DNA of 64,000 bases from JASDSY01 sp041441465 (lineage in GTDB: Bacteria > Muiribacteriota > UBA9980), in the NCBI GenBank assembly GCA_041441465.1, contig JASDSY010000002.1:1-64000 (forward strand). The letters are read 5' to 3'. A program made the position numbers and the translations under genes. Of this stretch, positions 36,224-45,282 are shown in pieces (the first letter of the stretch is position 1; each line of letters starts with the position of its first letter). The notes beneath the pieces were generated by a model, which was not told the origin of the DNA, did not search any database, and saw only the letters and a program-made list of their open reading frames with translations.

Positions 36224-38494
36224 TTAAAAATCAAGTTCGTCAAGCGACGGTTTATTTTCGCCTGTTCCTGGTTTGGTTTCCGTGCCGTTGGCGGCCGTTC
36301 CTGAATTGCCGGTTGAAGCAGATGAAGTATCGACTGTAACATTAGCCGGCATTGAAAGTTCATCGTCGGTTGGAATCGAAAGTTTTGAAATCATCCATTT
36401 GACATCCTCGGCTTTGGAGAAATTAGGATCTAATTCCAGTACTTTTCTGTATTCTTTCAGCGCCTCGTCATAACGTTCGAGCGCTTTAAGCGTATTGGCC
36501 AGCCTGTAGTGGATGCCGGCAGTGCTGTAACCGCTGGTTATAGTGTTTTTGTAATAATCCACCGCTTCGTTCTGGCGTCCTTCGATCTCGGCTATGCGGC
36601 CCTGCGCATAACTCAGAAGAAATTCATTTTTCGATAATGACAGGGCATAATTTACTTCTTCCTTGGCGCCGACGATATTATTGCTTTCGATATAGACGAG
36701 CGAAAGGACGATATGCGCCATATGATCTTTAAAGTTTGCGCTTATAGCTTCCTGTAAAAGCTTTTCAGCGTCCTTGAATTTTCCCTTTTCGAGATAAACC
36801 TGACCGAGCGCTGATTTTGCCGGACCGTTATGCTCGTCGTTCATCAGTACTTTTTTTAGTTCCTCTTCGCTTTTGTCATATTTTTGCATGGCAATATATA
36901 TTTTCGCTATTTGCACATTATTTTCATTGTCGTCGGGTTTTTTATACTGAAGCTGATTTGCAATTTCTATGGCTTTGCTGAATTCGCCCTTCAAAAAATA
37001 ACACTTCGAAAGGCCTTTATATATTGACGGCAGGTCGGCGTTTATTGCGCGCGCTTTATTATAATTATCGATGGCTTTATCGAATTTCTTCAGGTCGCAC
37101 AGGATATTTCCGCAGACTATGTATCCGTCTGCCTCGTTAGGAAAGCGCTCGGCAAGCTTCTGATATAAAGAGAGCGCTTCCATGAAATTTTGCTCTTTTT
37201 CATATATCTCGCCGAGAGTTATTACTGCCTCTTTGTGGTCGGGATATTTTTCCGCCATTTTTATAAGTAAATTTTTCGAGTCATCCTTTTTTCCGAGATT
37301 AAGGTAACATTTGGCGCTGTAAAGCAGAGCGTCTTTGTTTTCAGGATCGGTTTTAAGTATTTCCTGCCATTTAGCTAGAGAGCCGATATAATTTTTGCCG
37401 CCGTAACGCTGCAGCGCGATTTTCTTGTTATCTTCAAGCTGGTTGACCGCGGCGTCTTTAGGCACTTCATAAGTATAAATGCCAAATCCGCGTGTGCCTA
37501 TTACGAATTCAGAAAAATTTTTGTCCGCTGTTTCATTGTAATACATCGACCACACGACTTTGCCGTTTAATTCGAGCAATGATTCTGGCAGTTCTTTAAA
37601 AACTTTTCCGTCGTGAAGATTTAAGCCCTTGTCAGTGGCTATGGCTATATTTCCGAAAAATACGGTTTCGATAGCGGTAATGTAATCAGAAACAAGTTTT
37701 GAGTTTTTGTAATTAAGCACGGTGCATGAATTATTTTCAAGGATACCGAGGCCGTTTTCAGTGCCTATCCATATTTTACCGTCGCGTCCGCAGTGTATCG
37801 CGGTTACATAATCTGACGGCAATCCTTCTTTCTTTGTATAAGTGGTCATTTTCATGTTAGACATGTTGAATTCAATGGCGCCCTGTCCGGATGTGCCGAG
37901 CCATATAGAATCGTCGCCCGCGCTGTGAAGGCATGTTATATTTGAATTCTTCAATAGTTCATCAGGAAAGTCGTAGGTGCTCCATTTATCGTCGCTGAAT
38001 TTATAAAGCTTTCCGCCCGCTATCAAAAATACTGAATTTTTAAATGTTTTGCGATGGATCGATACGAGCATTTTATTTATGACATTTGACTCGATAGGAC
38101 AGTTGCCTTCTTCGCGCTGTTTTGTTTTCGGGTTTTCATACGGACCGATATATTGCGTCCAATGGTTTTTATCGAGTATAGCTATTCCGAAACCGGTGCC
38201 GAACCATATTTTCGATGAAGCCTTATCGGGGACTACGCCGATCGCCCATATGGAATTATCCTTTATATATCCGTTTTCGACCGTGAATTTTTCCCATTTT
38301 TCACCGTCGTATTTTGAGATTCCATTTACCGTGCCGGCCCAGATATTGCCGTCTTTATCTTTGATTATAGAGGTTATCGTGTCTGATAAAATTCCGTCTT
38401 TGCTGGTATAATGCTTTAACGTGCCTGCCGAAACCTTATTCGGAAAAGCGAAAATGGCCGCCAAAAAAAGGAGCGGCAAAAAAAACAAAGTCAA
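36224..38494 (-). CDS. Exported beta-propeller plus TPR protein
   Basis: 756 residues. After a hydrophobic signal segment come repeats of the two-component-regulator propeller type (DGILSDTITSIIKDKDGNIW, then SDYVTAIHCGRDGKIWIGT, about 25-345). About nine TPR units follow (360-700), and then a Ser/Thr/Gly-rich tail. No kinase or DNA-binding domain follows, so it is a stand-alone interaction protein outside the cytoplasm. The only standard start in range is a TTG at 38494 with no clear ribosome site. The frame is open upstream and encodes NKKKNNSS, which would make a proper basic n-region, so the true start may be a non-standard codon (ATT near 38545, after AAGG). Confidence 0.82.
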   Translation of the reverse strand: MTLFFLPLLFLAAIFAFPNKVSAGTLKHYTSKDGILSDTITSIIKDKDGNIWAGTVNGISKYDGEKWEKFTVENGYIKDNSIWAIGVVPDKASSKIWFGTGFGIAILDKNHWTQYIGPYENPKTKQREEGNCPIESNVINKMLVSIHRKTFKNSVFLIAGGKLYKFSDDKWSTYDFPDELLKNSNITCLHSAGDDSIWLGTSGQGAIEFNMSNMKMTTYTKKEGLPSDYVTAIHCGRDGKIWIGTENGLGILENNSCTVLNYKNSKLVSDYITAIETVFFGNIAIATDKGLNLHDGKVFKELPESLLELNGKVVWSMYYNETADKNFSEFVIGTRGFGIYTYEVPKDAAVNQLEDNKKIALQRYGGKNYIGSLAKWQEILKTDPENKDALLYSAKCYLNLGKKDDSKNLLIKMAEKYPDHKEAVITLGEIYEKEQNFMEALSLYQKLAERFPNEADGYIVCGNILCDLKKFDKAIDNYNKARAINADLPSIYKGLSKCYFLKGEFSKAIEIANQLQYKKPDDNENNVQIAKIYIAMQKYDKSEEELKKVLMNDEHNGPAKSALGQVYLEKGKFKDAEKLLQEAISANFKDHMAHIVLSLVYIESNNIVGAKEEVNYALSLSKNEFLLSYAQGRIAEIEGRQNEAVDYYKNTITSGYSTAGIHYRLANTLKALERYDEALKEYRKVLELDPNFSKAEDVKWMISKLSIPTDDELSMPANVTVDTSSASTGNSGTAANGTETKPGTGENKPSLDELDF

Positions 38495-38590
38495 TGATGA
38501 ATTATTTTTTTTCTTGTTTATGAGGTAAAAAAAAGTTTTATTAATTGCGTATCCAGCCTTTCGGATAATTGTGAACTAAAAACCGATTTT

Positions 38591-39676
38591 TTAGATTATA
38601 ACTCTTTCATTATAGCCGTTAACTATAGTTTCTATAATTCCGGATTTTGTATTCAGTAATAGACCATGTATCGCTATGGAATCAGGTATTATTCTCGAAC
38701 GTTTGATACAGGAAACGGTGCGTCGTAAATTTTCTTTTACGTTGGAAAATCCGCCTATAAAAGTCTTAATATCTGGGATATCGATCAAGGATCTCGTTAA
38801 ACCGTTGTTTTTCATTTGATTGAGGAACTCTGATACGTTGTAACTGCGCATACCGCAGTCATCATGGGAGATTACGGCAATCTCTTCGACGCCGTATTTA
38901 TGTACCGCAAGCGCGAGAGAACGCAAAACTTCGGAGCTCACGCATTCAATTATGGAAGCCCCGGCGACTCTTATAGTAATCGCGTCGTTGCTGGTCAGGC
39001 CGAGTGATTCTTCGATCAGGACCGAGAGCTTCGAACTCATACAGGTCAGTATCGCAAGTTTCAGACGCGGCCTGTCGGCTTCGCCGGGCTTATAACCTTT
39101 CATTTTTCCGGCCGCTATAAATTTTTGATTATTTTTCAAAAGATTGTTAAGAAGAGTCATGTCGGATTTCAGCGGCTGAGTGACGATAGAGCTCTCATGG
39201 TGCTTTTTCTCGCCTGGCATATAGCTGGTTTTTAATGATGAATTTTGGTTCAGATCGATAATTGGTTTTACCATTTCGTCGACTTCGTATTGCGTATTTT
39301 TATTCGATGAATTTAAAAAGTCGATGTTGATTTTAGGCGTTGATTCGGTATTCGAAATAATTTCAATCGCCGAAGGCTTGAAATCATCGGTTTTTAATTC
39401 GTTAAAAACCTGATTATGCGTTCCGCCCATGTCTATATTGGTTTTTATGTCATGACTATATGAATCGCCTGTTTTAAAAGTATTTTCACTTTTTTGTCCG
39501 GCTTTTTTTGCATTTGTTTCGTTAGGCGAAGCCGGTGTATTTTTATTTTTTACAGATACTTTCTGTACTTTTTCTTTGCATACTTTGCCGCAGTTAGGGC
39601 AAATATATGACGTTTCAGGAAGCTTATTGCCGCAATATTCACATTTGAAATTACTGGAGCCATTTTGAACTGCCAT
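38591..39676 (-). CDS. Zinc-ribbon protein with degenerate beta-carbonic-anhydrase domain
   Basis: 361 residues. An N-terminal zinc ribbon (C12, C15, C26, C29) is followed by a disordered linker (35-170) and a C-terminal beta-carbonic-anhydrase-like domain. The zinc ligands C212, H271 and C274 (ISHDDCGM) are kept. But the catalytic Asp-Arg pair of the CxDSR motif is changed to CMSSK, so normal CO2 hydration is doubtful. The size of the domain fits the short Rv1284-like clade. ATG at 39676 follows GGAGG by five bases; an in-frame upstream start would add a Phe-rich stretch without sense. A regulatory or binding role is possible. Confidence 0.82.
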   Translation of the reverse strand: MAVQNGSSNFKCEYCGNKLPETSYICPNCGKVCKEKVQKVSVKNKNTPASPNETNAKKAGQKSENTFKTGDSYSHDIKTNIDMGGTHNQVFNELKTDDFKPSAIEIISNTESTPKINIDFLNSSNKNTQYEVDEMVKPIIDLNQNSSLKTSYMPGEKKHHESSIVTQPLKSDMTLLNNLLKNNQKFIAAGKMKGYKPGEADRPRLKLAILTCMSSKLSVLIEESLGLTSNDAITIRVAGASIIECVSSEVLRSLALAVHKYGVEEIAVISHDDCGMRSYNVSEFLNQMKNNGLTRSLIDIPDIKTFIGGFSNVKENLRRTVSCIKRSRIIPDSIAIHGLLLNTKSGIIETIVNGYNERVII

Positions 39677-39757
39677 ATCCGCCTCCATATGAAATAAAAA
39701 TATGTGTATAAATCTATCAAAAAAAAAGAAAAAAATCAATCAATTTGATTTTTTTAA

Positions 39758-39786
39758 TTGACAATTTATTATTATTTTATTATTAT
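39758..39786 (+). promoter_or_regulatory. Promoter of the HEAT-TPR gene
   Basis: Perfect TTGACA (39758-39763), 17-base spacer, TATTAT (39781-39786), in the divergent gap with the zinc-ribbon gene. Confidence 0.7.
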
Positions 39787-39835
39787 ATCGTTTAAAATTA
39801 AGTAAATATGGCATGTAGTTAATTTCGAGTGCATT

Positions 39836-41725
39836 ATGACAAAAGAAAATAAAAATATTGAACAATTACTTGAACATCTTTCGAGTGCGGAAGCTGATGT
39901 GCGTGAGGATGCCGCCGCTAACCTGGTCGGCATTACCGATGAAAAACTGCTTCCGGCGCTTGTGCCGGCATTGGTAAAAGGATTGCTCGACCAGCATCCG
40001 GGTGTTAAGTATTTCGCTAAAAAAGCACTTGCCGCCATTCAGAAAGAGCATGGCGATATTGCGGCGCTGCTCAAAAAAATAGAGTCCGATAAGAAAAATG
40101 CCGCGGAAGCCGGAAGCAAAAAATCCGGCGCCATAGGTGCGGCTTCTGCTAAAGCGGTTGACGTAAACGCTACGGTAAGGGTTGCTCCGGCAGCTTCCGG
40201 AACCGGTATTTCTTCAGAAACTGCCGGAATGCCTTCCGCTGATTCGACAGTCCGCATCGGCAGAACCGGCTCTGAAAAAAGTAAAACTGCCGCCGTGCCA
40301 GTTGAAACGGCTGATAATAAAGCCGATGAAGTTAATCCGGCGCCTCATGCTGAAGATATTGCCGCGGCTGAAACGAAAGTAAATTCCGGAGTTTCGGCCG
40401 AGGCTGCTGCTGTGCCTTTAAAACCTATAGATGATGCCGCGCGCGCCGAGATCAATAAGATACAAATTTTTATAGACAATTTAGATAAATCGCAGATTCA
40501 AAATTTTATAACCCGTCTTAAAACCGAAGAAAATCCTTATATAAAAGCGACATTGATAAGCGCAGTCGGGCGCCTGGGCAGCCGGGCTAACGCCGAGCTG
40601 CTGTTTCCTTTTTTGAGCGATCAGGACACGCGCGTGGTCGCTAACACCGTTGAGGCGCTCGAGAACCTCGGCAATTCAAAATGCATTGAACCGTTGATTA
40701 AAATAATATCGCACCCGGACAACAGGGTAAGGGCAAATGTCGTTAAAGCGATATGGAAATTCGCTAGTTCGAATGAGATGGCATGCCGCGTAATCATGGA
40801 TAAGCTCCGCGAAATGATGTTTTCTGCCAAACCGCAAATGCGCGAGTCGGCAATTTATGTATTAAGCGAGATCGCTACGGAAGAAGCTCTGGAATTGCTT
40901 AATATAACGCTGAATGATAAAGTCGATTCAATTCGCGAAAAAGCTTCGGAGGCGCTTCAAAAAGCACAGGCTAAGTTTGAAAGAAATAAGGCTGAAGCTC
41001 AAGAAAAAGAAAGCGTTTCTTCAACCGCCGAAAAAGAAATCGTCGAAGATGAAGAAGAAGCTCCGATTCCGTCTAAAAAAAACACGGCGGCGCAGGCAAA
41101 AAAAAGCGTTCCTCTGGTTGCGCCCAAAGCAAAGCCGCAGCCTGTAATTAAAGCGCAGCCGGCAGTTCCGGCTAAACAAAATTCCGGCGGCAACGCCGTT
41201 TTAATATTTACGCTTGTACTTTTATTAATAATAGGAGGCGGCGCTGGTTACTGGTTCGGTTATGAAGGCCGCGATTTTGATTCGTTAATAAGGCTTGTGA
41301 CCGGAGAAAATGCGCCGATAAACGAAAATAGCAGCGGATCAGACAATTTGAAAAATCCGGATGGAAAACCGGATATGCCGGCCGGCGAAACCGCCGAAAA
41401 AACTGAACTTCCGGAAAAAAATACCCCCGCTAAGAGTTTTTCGGTTAAGCAGCAGCTCGATGTTGCCGGAGAATATCTTCAATCAAATTTCTATAATACA
41501 GCGATAACCGAATATTCAAGGATTTTGAAAATCCAGCCGAATAACCAGGAAGCTAAATCAGGACTTCTTGAGGCACAATATAGATTCGCCGAAGCATATT
41601 ATAACATCGGTTTTTATGAAAAAGCGAAAATTGAATTTGAAAAAACTATAAAAATCGACGAAAAAGACACTAAATTTTCGGCTAAGGCCAAAGAATTAAT
41701 AGGGAAAATAGAAAAAATAAAATAA
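39836..41725 (+). CDS. HEAT-repeat / single-TM / TPR membrane protein
   Basis: 629 residues. HEAT-like units at 8-75 and 205-385 (for example ATLISAVGRLG, then VVANTVEALENLGN) are separated by an Ala/Pro/Thr-rich linker. A basic, charged stretch and one transmembrane helix (about 455-473) follow, then an acidic linker and two C-terminal TPR units (535-625). With no signal peptide, the HEAT half should be cytoplasmic and the TPR half external, a bridge across the membrane. It is followed after 58 bases by an exported coiled-coil protein. Function unknown; a scaffold is likely. Confidence 0.82.
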   Translation: MTKENKNIEQLLEHLSSAEADVREDAAANLVGITDEKLLPALVPALVKGLLDQHPGVKYFAKKALAAIQKEHGDIAALLKKIESDKKNAAEAGSKKSGAIGAASAKAVDVNATVRVAPAASGTGISSETAGMPSADSTVRIGRTGSEKSKTAAVPVETADNKADEVNPAPHAEDIAAAETKVNSGVSAEAAAVPLKPIDDAARAEINKIQIFIDNLDKSQIQNFITRLKTEENPYIKATLISAVGRLGSRANAELLFPFLSDQDTRVVANTVEALENLGNSKCIEPLIKIISHPDNRVRANVVKAIWKFASSNEMACRVIMDKLREMMFSAKPQMRESAIYVLSEIATEEALELLNITLNDKVDSIREKASEALQKAQAKFERNKAEAQEKESVSSTAEKEIVEDEEEAPIPSKKNTAAQAKKSVPLVAPKAKPQPVIKAQPAVPAKQNSGGNAVLIFTLVLLLIIGGGAGYWFGYEGRDFDSLIRLVTGENAPINENSSGSDNLKNPDGKPDMPAGETAEKTELPEKNTPAKSFSVKQQLDVAGEYLQSNFYNTAITEYSRILKIQPNNQEAKSGLLEAQYRFAEAYYNIGFYEKAKIEFEKTIKIDEKDTKFSAKAKELIGKIEKIK

Positions 41726-41783
41726 ACTTTACCCCGGAATATGCGGATAAAATTTTCAATGTATATTGGTTTGGAGCATCAAA

Positions 41784-42374
41784 ATGTTCAATTTAAATGA
41801 TTTTTATTCTTCAAAATATCGTAAAAAAACAAGCTTCTGCATGAAAAACATAATTGCGCTAAGCTTTATAATTTCGATATTTTGGTTTTCTAAAAGCGCT
41901 TTTGCCGCTAACGAAAGTTCAATCATTAAACATACCGGAACCGACGAGGTTATTGTCAAAAATTCAGCCGATTGCCATGGCGAATTTAAATCGCGGTTTA
42001 TAAAAAAACTCGACGGTATTTGCCGCGAGGGCGAAATTGCTAAAACGCGCTTCGAGAGGTTAAAAAAAGAATTGGTAAAATTGCGCGAGAGGACGGCTGA
42101 ACGTCTGGAAGCGCTTAATCTGCGCCTTGAAAATTTGATCAAAGAGAAAAACGAGCTTAATTGCATATTGAAAGATGTCGATTCCATCGAGATAAGATTT
42201 AATAAAGTAAAAATTTTAGCCGACGAGAAAAATAGCGATACTTTAAGCGTTTCTGCCGTTAAAGAAGTGAATTTGAATTCGGTTTCTTCTGCAGAAATAT
42301 CCGTTAGTGCGGCAACCAGGGAAATTAAAATTAATCAAAAAAAAAGCGGCCGCAATAAAAACAAGAAAAAATAA
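41784..42374 (+). CDS. Exported coiled-coil protein
   Basis: 196 residues. A signal sequence (hydrophobic part about 20-42, ending FAANE) precedes a long charged coiled coil (75-145, KLRERTAERLEALNLRLENL) and a basic tail (QKKSGRNKNKKK). GGAG lies seven bases before the ATG at 41784; an earlier TTG at 41766 would add six residues. Probably co-transcribed with the HEAT-TPR gene and perhaps a periplasmic partner for it. No family assigned. Confidence 0.72.
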   Translation: MFNLNDFYSSKYRKKTSFCMKNIIALSFIISIFWFSKSAFAANESSIIKHTGTDEVIVKNSADCHGEFKSRFIKKLDGICREGEIAKTRFERLKKELVKLRERTAERLEALNLRLENLIKEKNELNCILKDVDSIEIRFNKVKILADEKNSDTLSVSAVKEVNLNSVSSAEISVSAATREIKINQKKSGRNKNKKK

Positions 42375-42410
42375 TCAATATAAGTTTAGAAATTGAAATT
42401 ATAAGGCATA

Positions 42411-42451
42411 AAAAAACATCCGCCAATCATTATGATGACGGATGTTTTTTT
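42411..42451. terminator. Bidirectional terminator
   Basis: AAAAAACATCCG and CGGATGTTTTTT form a 12-bp stem with A and T tracts on both sides, between convergent genes. Confidence 0.88.
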
Positions 42452-42499
42452 ATGTATTTTATAGAAACTTGAATTTATGAAATTTTCTGGCTGGAAAAA

Positions 42500-43042
42500 T
42501 TAAGCCTGGGCTCCCGGACCGGTGACAAACCCTTTGGACGGCGCGCCCGTGTCGGCAGGAGTGCCGGCGATTTTCGCAAGATATGAAGCGCCGAGTTTTT
42601 TTATGTGCCCGCTTACGTTATCAAAATAATTAAAATGTTCCTGCTCTTCGGCAATTATTGTTTCGAAAAGTTTCATAGTTATGCTGTCGCCATTTTCGCG
42701 GCATATTTGTACGAATTGGTTGTAATTGTCAATCGTGTCATCCTCGAGGTCCGCGTCAAAGGGGTGGATAATTTCAACTTTTTGGGCTCTGTCGACCTGA
42801 GCGGCTTTTTCTGTGGTAGGTTCGCCGTTGAGTTCTTTTATTCTTTCGGCGAACATTTCGGCGTGACGCATTTCATCTATAGCTATTAATTTAAGTTTGG
42901 CTGCCAGATCGCCGTAGTCCATATCGGCAAGATTATAATGTTGATTCATATATTGATGTATTGCGTGAAGTTCCATAGATCTTGCCTTGTTTAAAGCATC
43001 GATAACCTTGTTTTTTTTCATTTCGCGGTTTTCTTTTACCAT
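42500..43042 (-). CDS. Bacterioferritin / ferritin-like diiron protein
   Basis: 180 residues, four-helix ferritin-like fold. Diiron ligands are visible as SMELHAIHQY (first Glu), IAIDEMRHAEMF (ExxH) and EEQEHFNYF (late ExxH). This is the pattern of bacterioferritins and related ferritin-like proteins of anaerobes. It stores or detoxifies iron, or reduces oxidants, in the cytosol. ATG at 43042 lies eight bases after AAGGAAG; a GTG at 43051 overlaps that site. It lies 41 bases after the PfkB kinase on the same strand, so the two may be co-transcribed. Confidence 0.9.
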   Translation of the reverse strand: MVKENREMKKNKVIDALNKARSMELHAIHQYMNQHYNLADMDYGDLAAKLKLIAIDEMRHAEMFAERIKELNGEPTTEKAAQVDRAQKVEIIHPFDADLEDDTIDNYNQFVQICRENGDSITMKLFETIIAEEQEHFNYFDNVSGHIKKLGASYLAKIAGTPADTGAPSKGFVTGPGAQA

Positions 43043-43083
43043 ACCGGACACTTCCTTTCTATTTTATGGATAAATTATACGAT

Positions 43084-44073
43084 TTATATGATATTTTGTT
43101 CGGCTATTAATTTTTTTAGTGAAAATTTAGGGCGCGCGCCGAATACTTCGACTATTCTCGCAGCTGAAAACGATCCGATTTTTCCGGATGCCACTATGTC
43201 ATGACCGTTGGTAAGGCCGAACAATACGCCGGCCGCGTAGATGTCGCCGGCGCCTGTCGTATCTACCGGTTTGGCCGAATAACCCTGGATTTTATGGATT
43301 TTTCCGTTTTCGGCTATATACGAACCGTCTTTGCCGATTTTCAGACATGCGATCGGAGCCATTTTTGCCATCTTTTCGATTGCTTTTTCAGGCGCTTCGC
43401 CTATCAGAGCGAAACTTTCATCCTCGTTTACGAAAAATATATGCACGTATTCTTTTATCATTTCAAGCAGAAAATCGCGATTTCTTGCAATTACGCCTTT
43501 ATCCGCAAGATCGACGCTTATTTTTATTCCGTGTTTTTTGGCATGGCGCATAGCCGAAATCGCCGCTTCTTTCAATGAAGGCTCTTCGAGCTGATAACCT
43601 GTCAAATGAAGAAATTTGCTCCTGGTTATGTCGTCATAGCAGATGTGGTCTTTGTTTAATTTCGATACGACGCCGAGGTAGGTGGCGAAACTTCTTTCCG
43701 AATCCGGAGTTATAAGCGCTATAGCTATTCCCGTGTTTCCGTTTTCGATGCGGACAATTCTGGATTCAATTCCCTGTGATTTTGTTTTTTCTTCATATAA
43801 TTTTCCGTAATCATCGATTCCGACGCAGCCCTGGTATATCGGTTTACCGCCGAGATTCGCGATTCCGGCCATTGTATTAGCAGTAGAGTCGCCCGCCTCA
43901 ACTTCCATCTTTAAGTGCGATATCGCTTTATAAACTTTTTTTGAACCGTCGAGGTCTACAAGGTTAAACATGCCTTTGGTAAGACCTAAATTTTTCAAAA
44001 AATCGTCATTCACTGACACTACAATATCCATAAGCGGATTGCCGATTCCAAATACGTCATAAGTATGGTTCAT
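43084..44073 (-). CDS. PfkB-family carbohydrate/nucleoside kinase, adenosine-kinase-like
   Basis: 329 residues. The PfkB signature 2 DTTGAGDIYAAGVLFGL carries the catalytic Asp and the anion hole. The N-terminal GNPLMDIVV and the AGDSTANTMAGIANLGG substrate region match the adenosine-kinase/ribokinase branch. The enzyme phosphorylates a sugar or nucleoside hydroxyl with ATP. With pdp and the exported nucleotidase a nucleoside role is favoured, but a sugar role cannot be excluded. Confidence 0.88.
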   Translation of the reverse strand: MNHTYDVFGIGNPLMDIVVSVNDDFLKNLGLTKGMFNLVDLDGSKKVYKAISHLKMEVEAGDSTANTMAGIANLGGKPIYQGCVGIDDYGKLYEEKTKSQGIESRIVRIENGNTGIAIALITPDSERSFATYLGVVSKLNKDHICYDDITRSKFLHLTGYQLEEPSLKEAAISAMRHAKKHGIKISVDLADKGVIARNRDFLLEMIKEYVHIFFVNEDESFALIGEAPEKAIEKMAKMAPIACLKIGKDGSYIAENGKIHKIQGYSAKPVDTTGAGDIYAAGVLFGLTNGHDIVASGKIGSFSAARIVEVFGARPKFSLKKLIAEQNII

Positions 44074-44167
44074 TATAAATTACTTCTCCAATCATTACTT
44101 TTAATATTTTTATAATTCAGCAGGCGCAGGTATAACTGACAGCGCCATAATTATAAGTTTTGTGAAT

Positions 44168-44362
44168 TTAAACCCTGATATCGATGTAACGTCCGAGATA
44201 TTTGTTGTAGTTGCTCTTATTTTCAGAAGTTATTAACCCGGCAGATTCGGGTTCGGAAGCTTTCGGGGTATTTTTTCTGTCCGGTTGAAAAACAGTTTCG
44301 TATTTTTTCCGGATGCTGTCCATAGCCATTAGTGAGCCGGCTATCGTGGTCTGGCTTGCCAT
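44168..44362 (-). CDS. Short hypothetical protein
   Basis: 64 residues beginning MASQTTIAGSLMAMDSIRKK, with no membrane helix and no recognised motif. GGAGG lies about eight bases before the ATG at 44362, which makes it a credible gene; an in-frame ATG at 44377 precedes the ribosome site. It is the last gene of the minus-strand lysine block, eight bases from the preceding stop. Confidence 0.6.
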   Translation of the reverse strand: MASQTTIAGSLMAMDSIRKKYETVFQPDRKNTPKASEPESAGLITSENKSNYNKYLGRYIDIRV

Positions 44363-44385
44363 ATTAAAGTCCTCCATGAAAAATT

Positions 44386-45282
44386 TTAAAAAATAATCAA
44401 ATATTGCTGATTTGAATTTACCAGTACCGGCAGAATTTCAAGACCGTTCAATGTTTCAATGCCGCCGTTAAATTTATAGTATTCATATACTGACTTTTTA
44501 TTTGAAACGTTTATAACATTATAAAAAACTAATATGTCGCCGTTCGGGTTTTCAGAAGTAGATTGAATAACTACGGCTCTGGAAAATAAAAGCGCCTGTT
44601 TTAAAATTAACGGATTAATACGCGCGCCTGCGATGTATCTTGATTTTATGTTGATTTTATTCAAATACTCGCTCAAAATTTCTAAATAAAAAGCATTTTT
44701 GCCTTTTTTGGACTTTTGTTTGGATATGAAAATATTAAAATCTTTTAATGTTTCCGGCAGCTTGTCCAAAGCCGCGCCGGTTAGTTTAGAATTTAAAAAT
44801 AAAATAAAAGCCAGCGAATAAAATGATTGCCTTTCTGCTTCGCCGAATATAAGTTCAGCCTTCGAGATTTCGTCGAACAGTTTCGCGCTTTCTGACTTTA
44901 ATGTGCTGTTGACTTCTATTTCTGCGGTTTTTAAGTTATTGTTTTCAACAAGGAATGAAAGCGCGAAATAATTGCCGCCGGCTATATATTTTCGGCCGTT
45001 GATTTTTACAATGAATCCGTCGGACAAAAATTCGGTAATATTGTAATTTTTATTCTTGTCGGCGTAAATTACCGGAGAATCTTCGGCGCTGATCAGCGGA
45101 TATAAAGGAGTTTTTATATTTGTAAAAGGCTTGGCCGTATAAACTTCTGAGGTCTGGGCGGCAGCCGAACCGGGAGCGTTCAGGATAAAAGCGAAAAATG
45201 CTGACGTATATAACAAACTTAAAGCCAGCATGGTAATAACGCGATTAAATTTTTTTTGGATTGAACATTTATTCATTTTCAA
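44386..45282 (-). CDS. Hypothetical exported protein
   Basis: 298 residues. Signal peptide-like N-terminus (hydrophobic 16-43, ending SAAAQ). The rest is mixed alpha/beta, with a helical middle (130-215) that loosely resembles transglutaminase-like or peptidase-like chaperone domains but has no Cys-His-Asp triad I can see. It overlaps the radical SAM gene by 14 bases, so translation is coupled. Function unknown. Confidence 0.7.
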   Translation of the reverse strand: MKMNKCSIQKKFNRVITMLALSLLYTSAFFAFILNAPGSAAAQTSEVYTAKPFTNIKTPLYPLISAEDSPVIYADKNKNYNITEFLSDGFIVKINGRKYIAGGNYFALSFLVENNNLKTAEIEVNSTLKSESAKLFDEISKAELIFGEAERQSFYSLAFILFLNSKLTGAALDKLPETLKDFNIFISKQKSKKGKNAFYLEILSEYLNKINIKSRYIAGARINPLILKQALLFSRAVVIQSTSENPNGDILVFYNVINVSNKKSVYEYYKFNGGIETLNGLEILPVLVNSNQQYLIIF

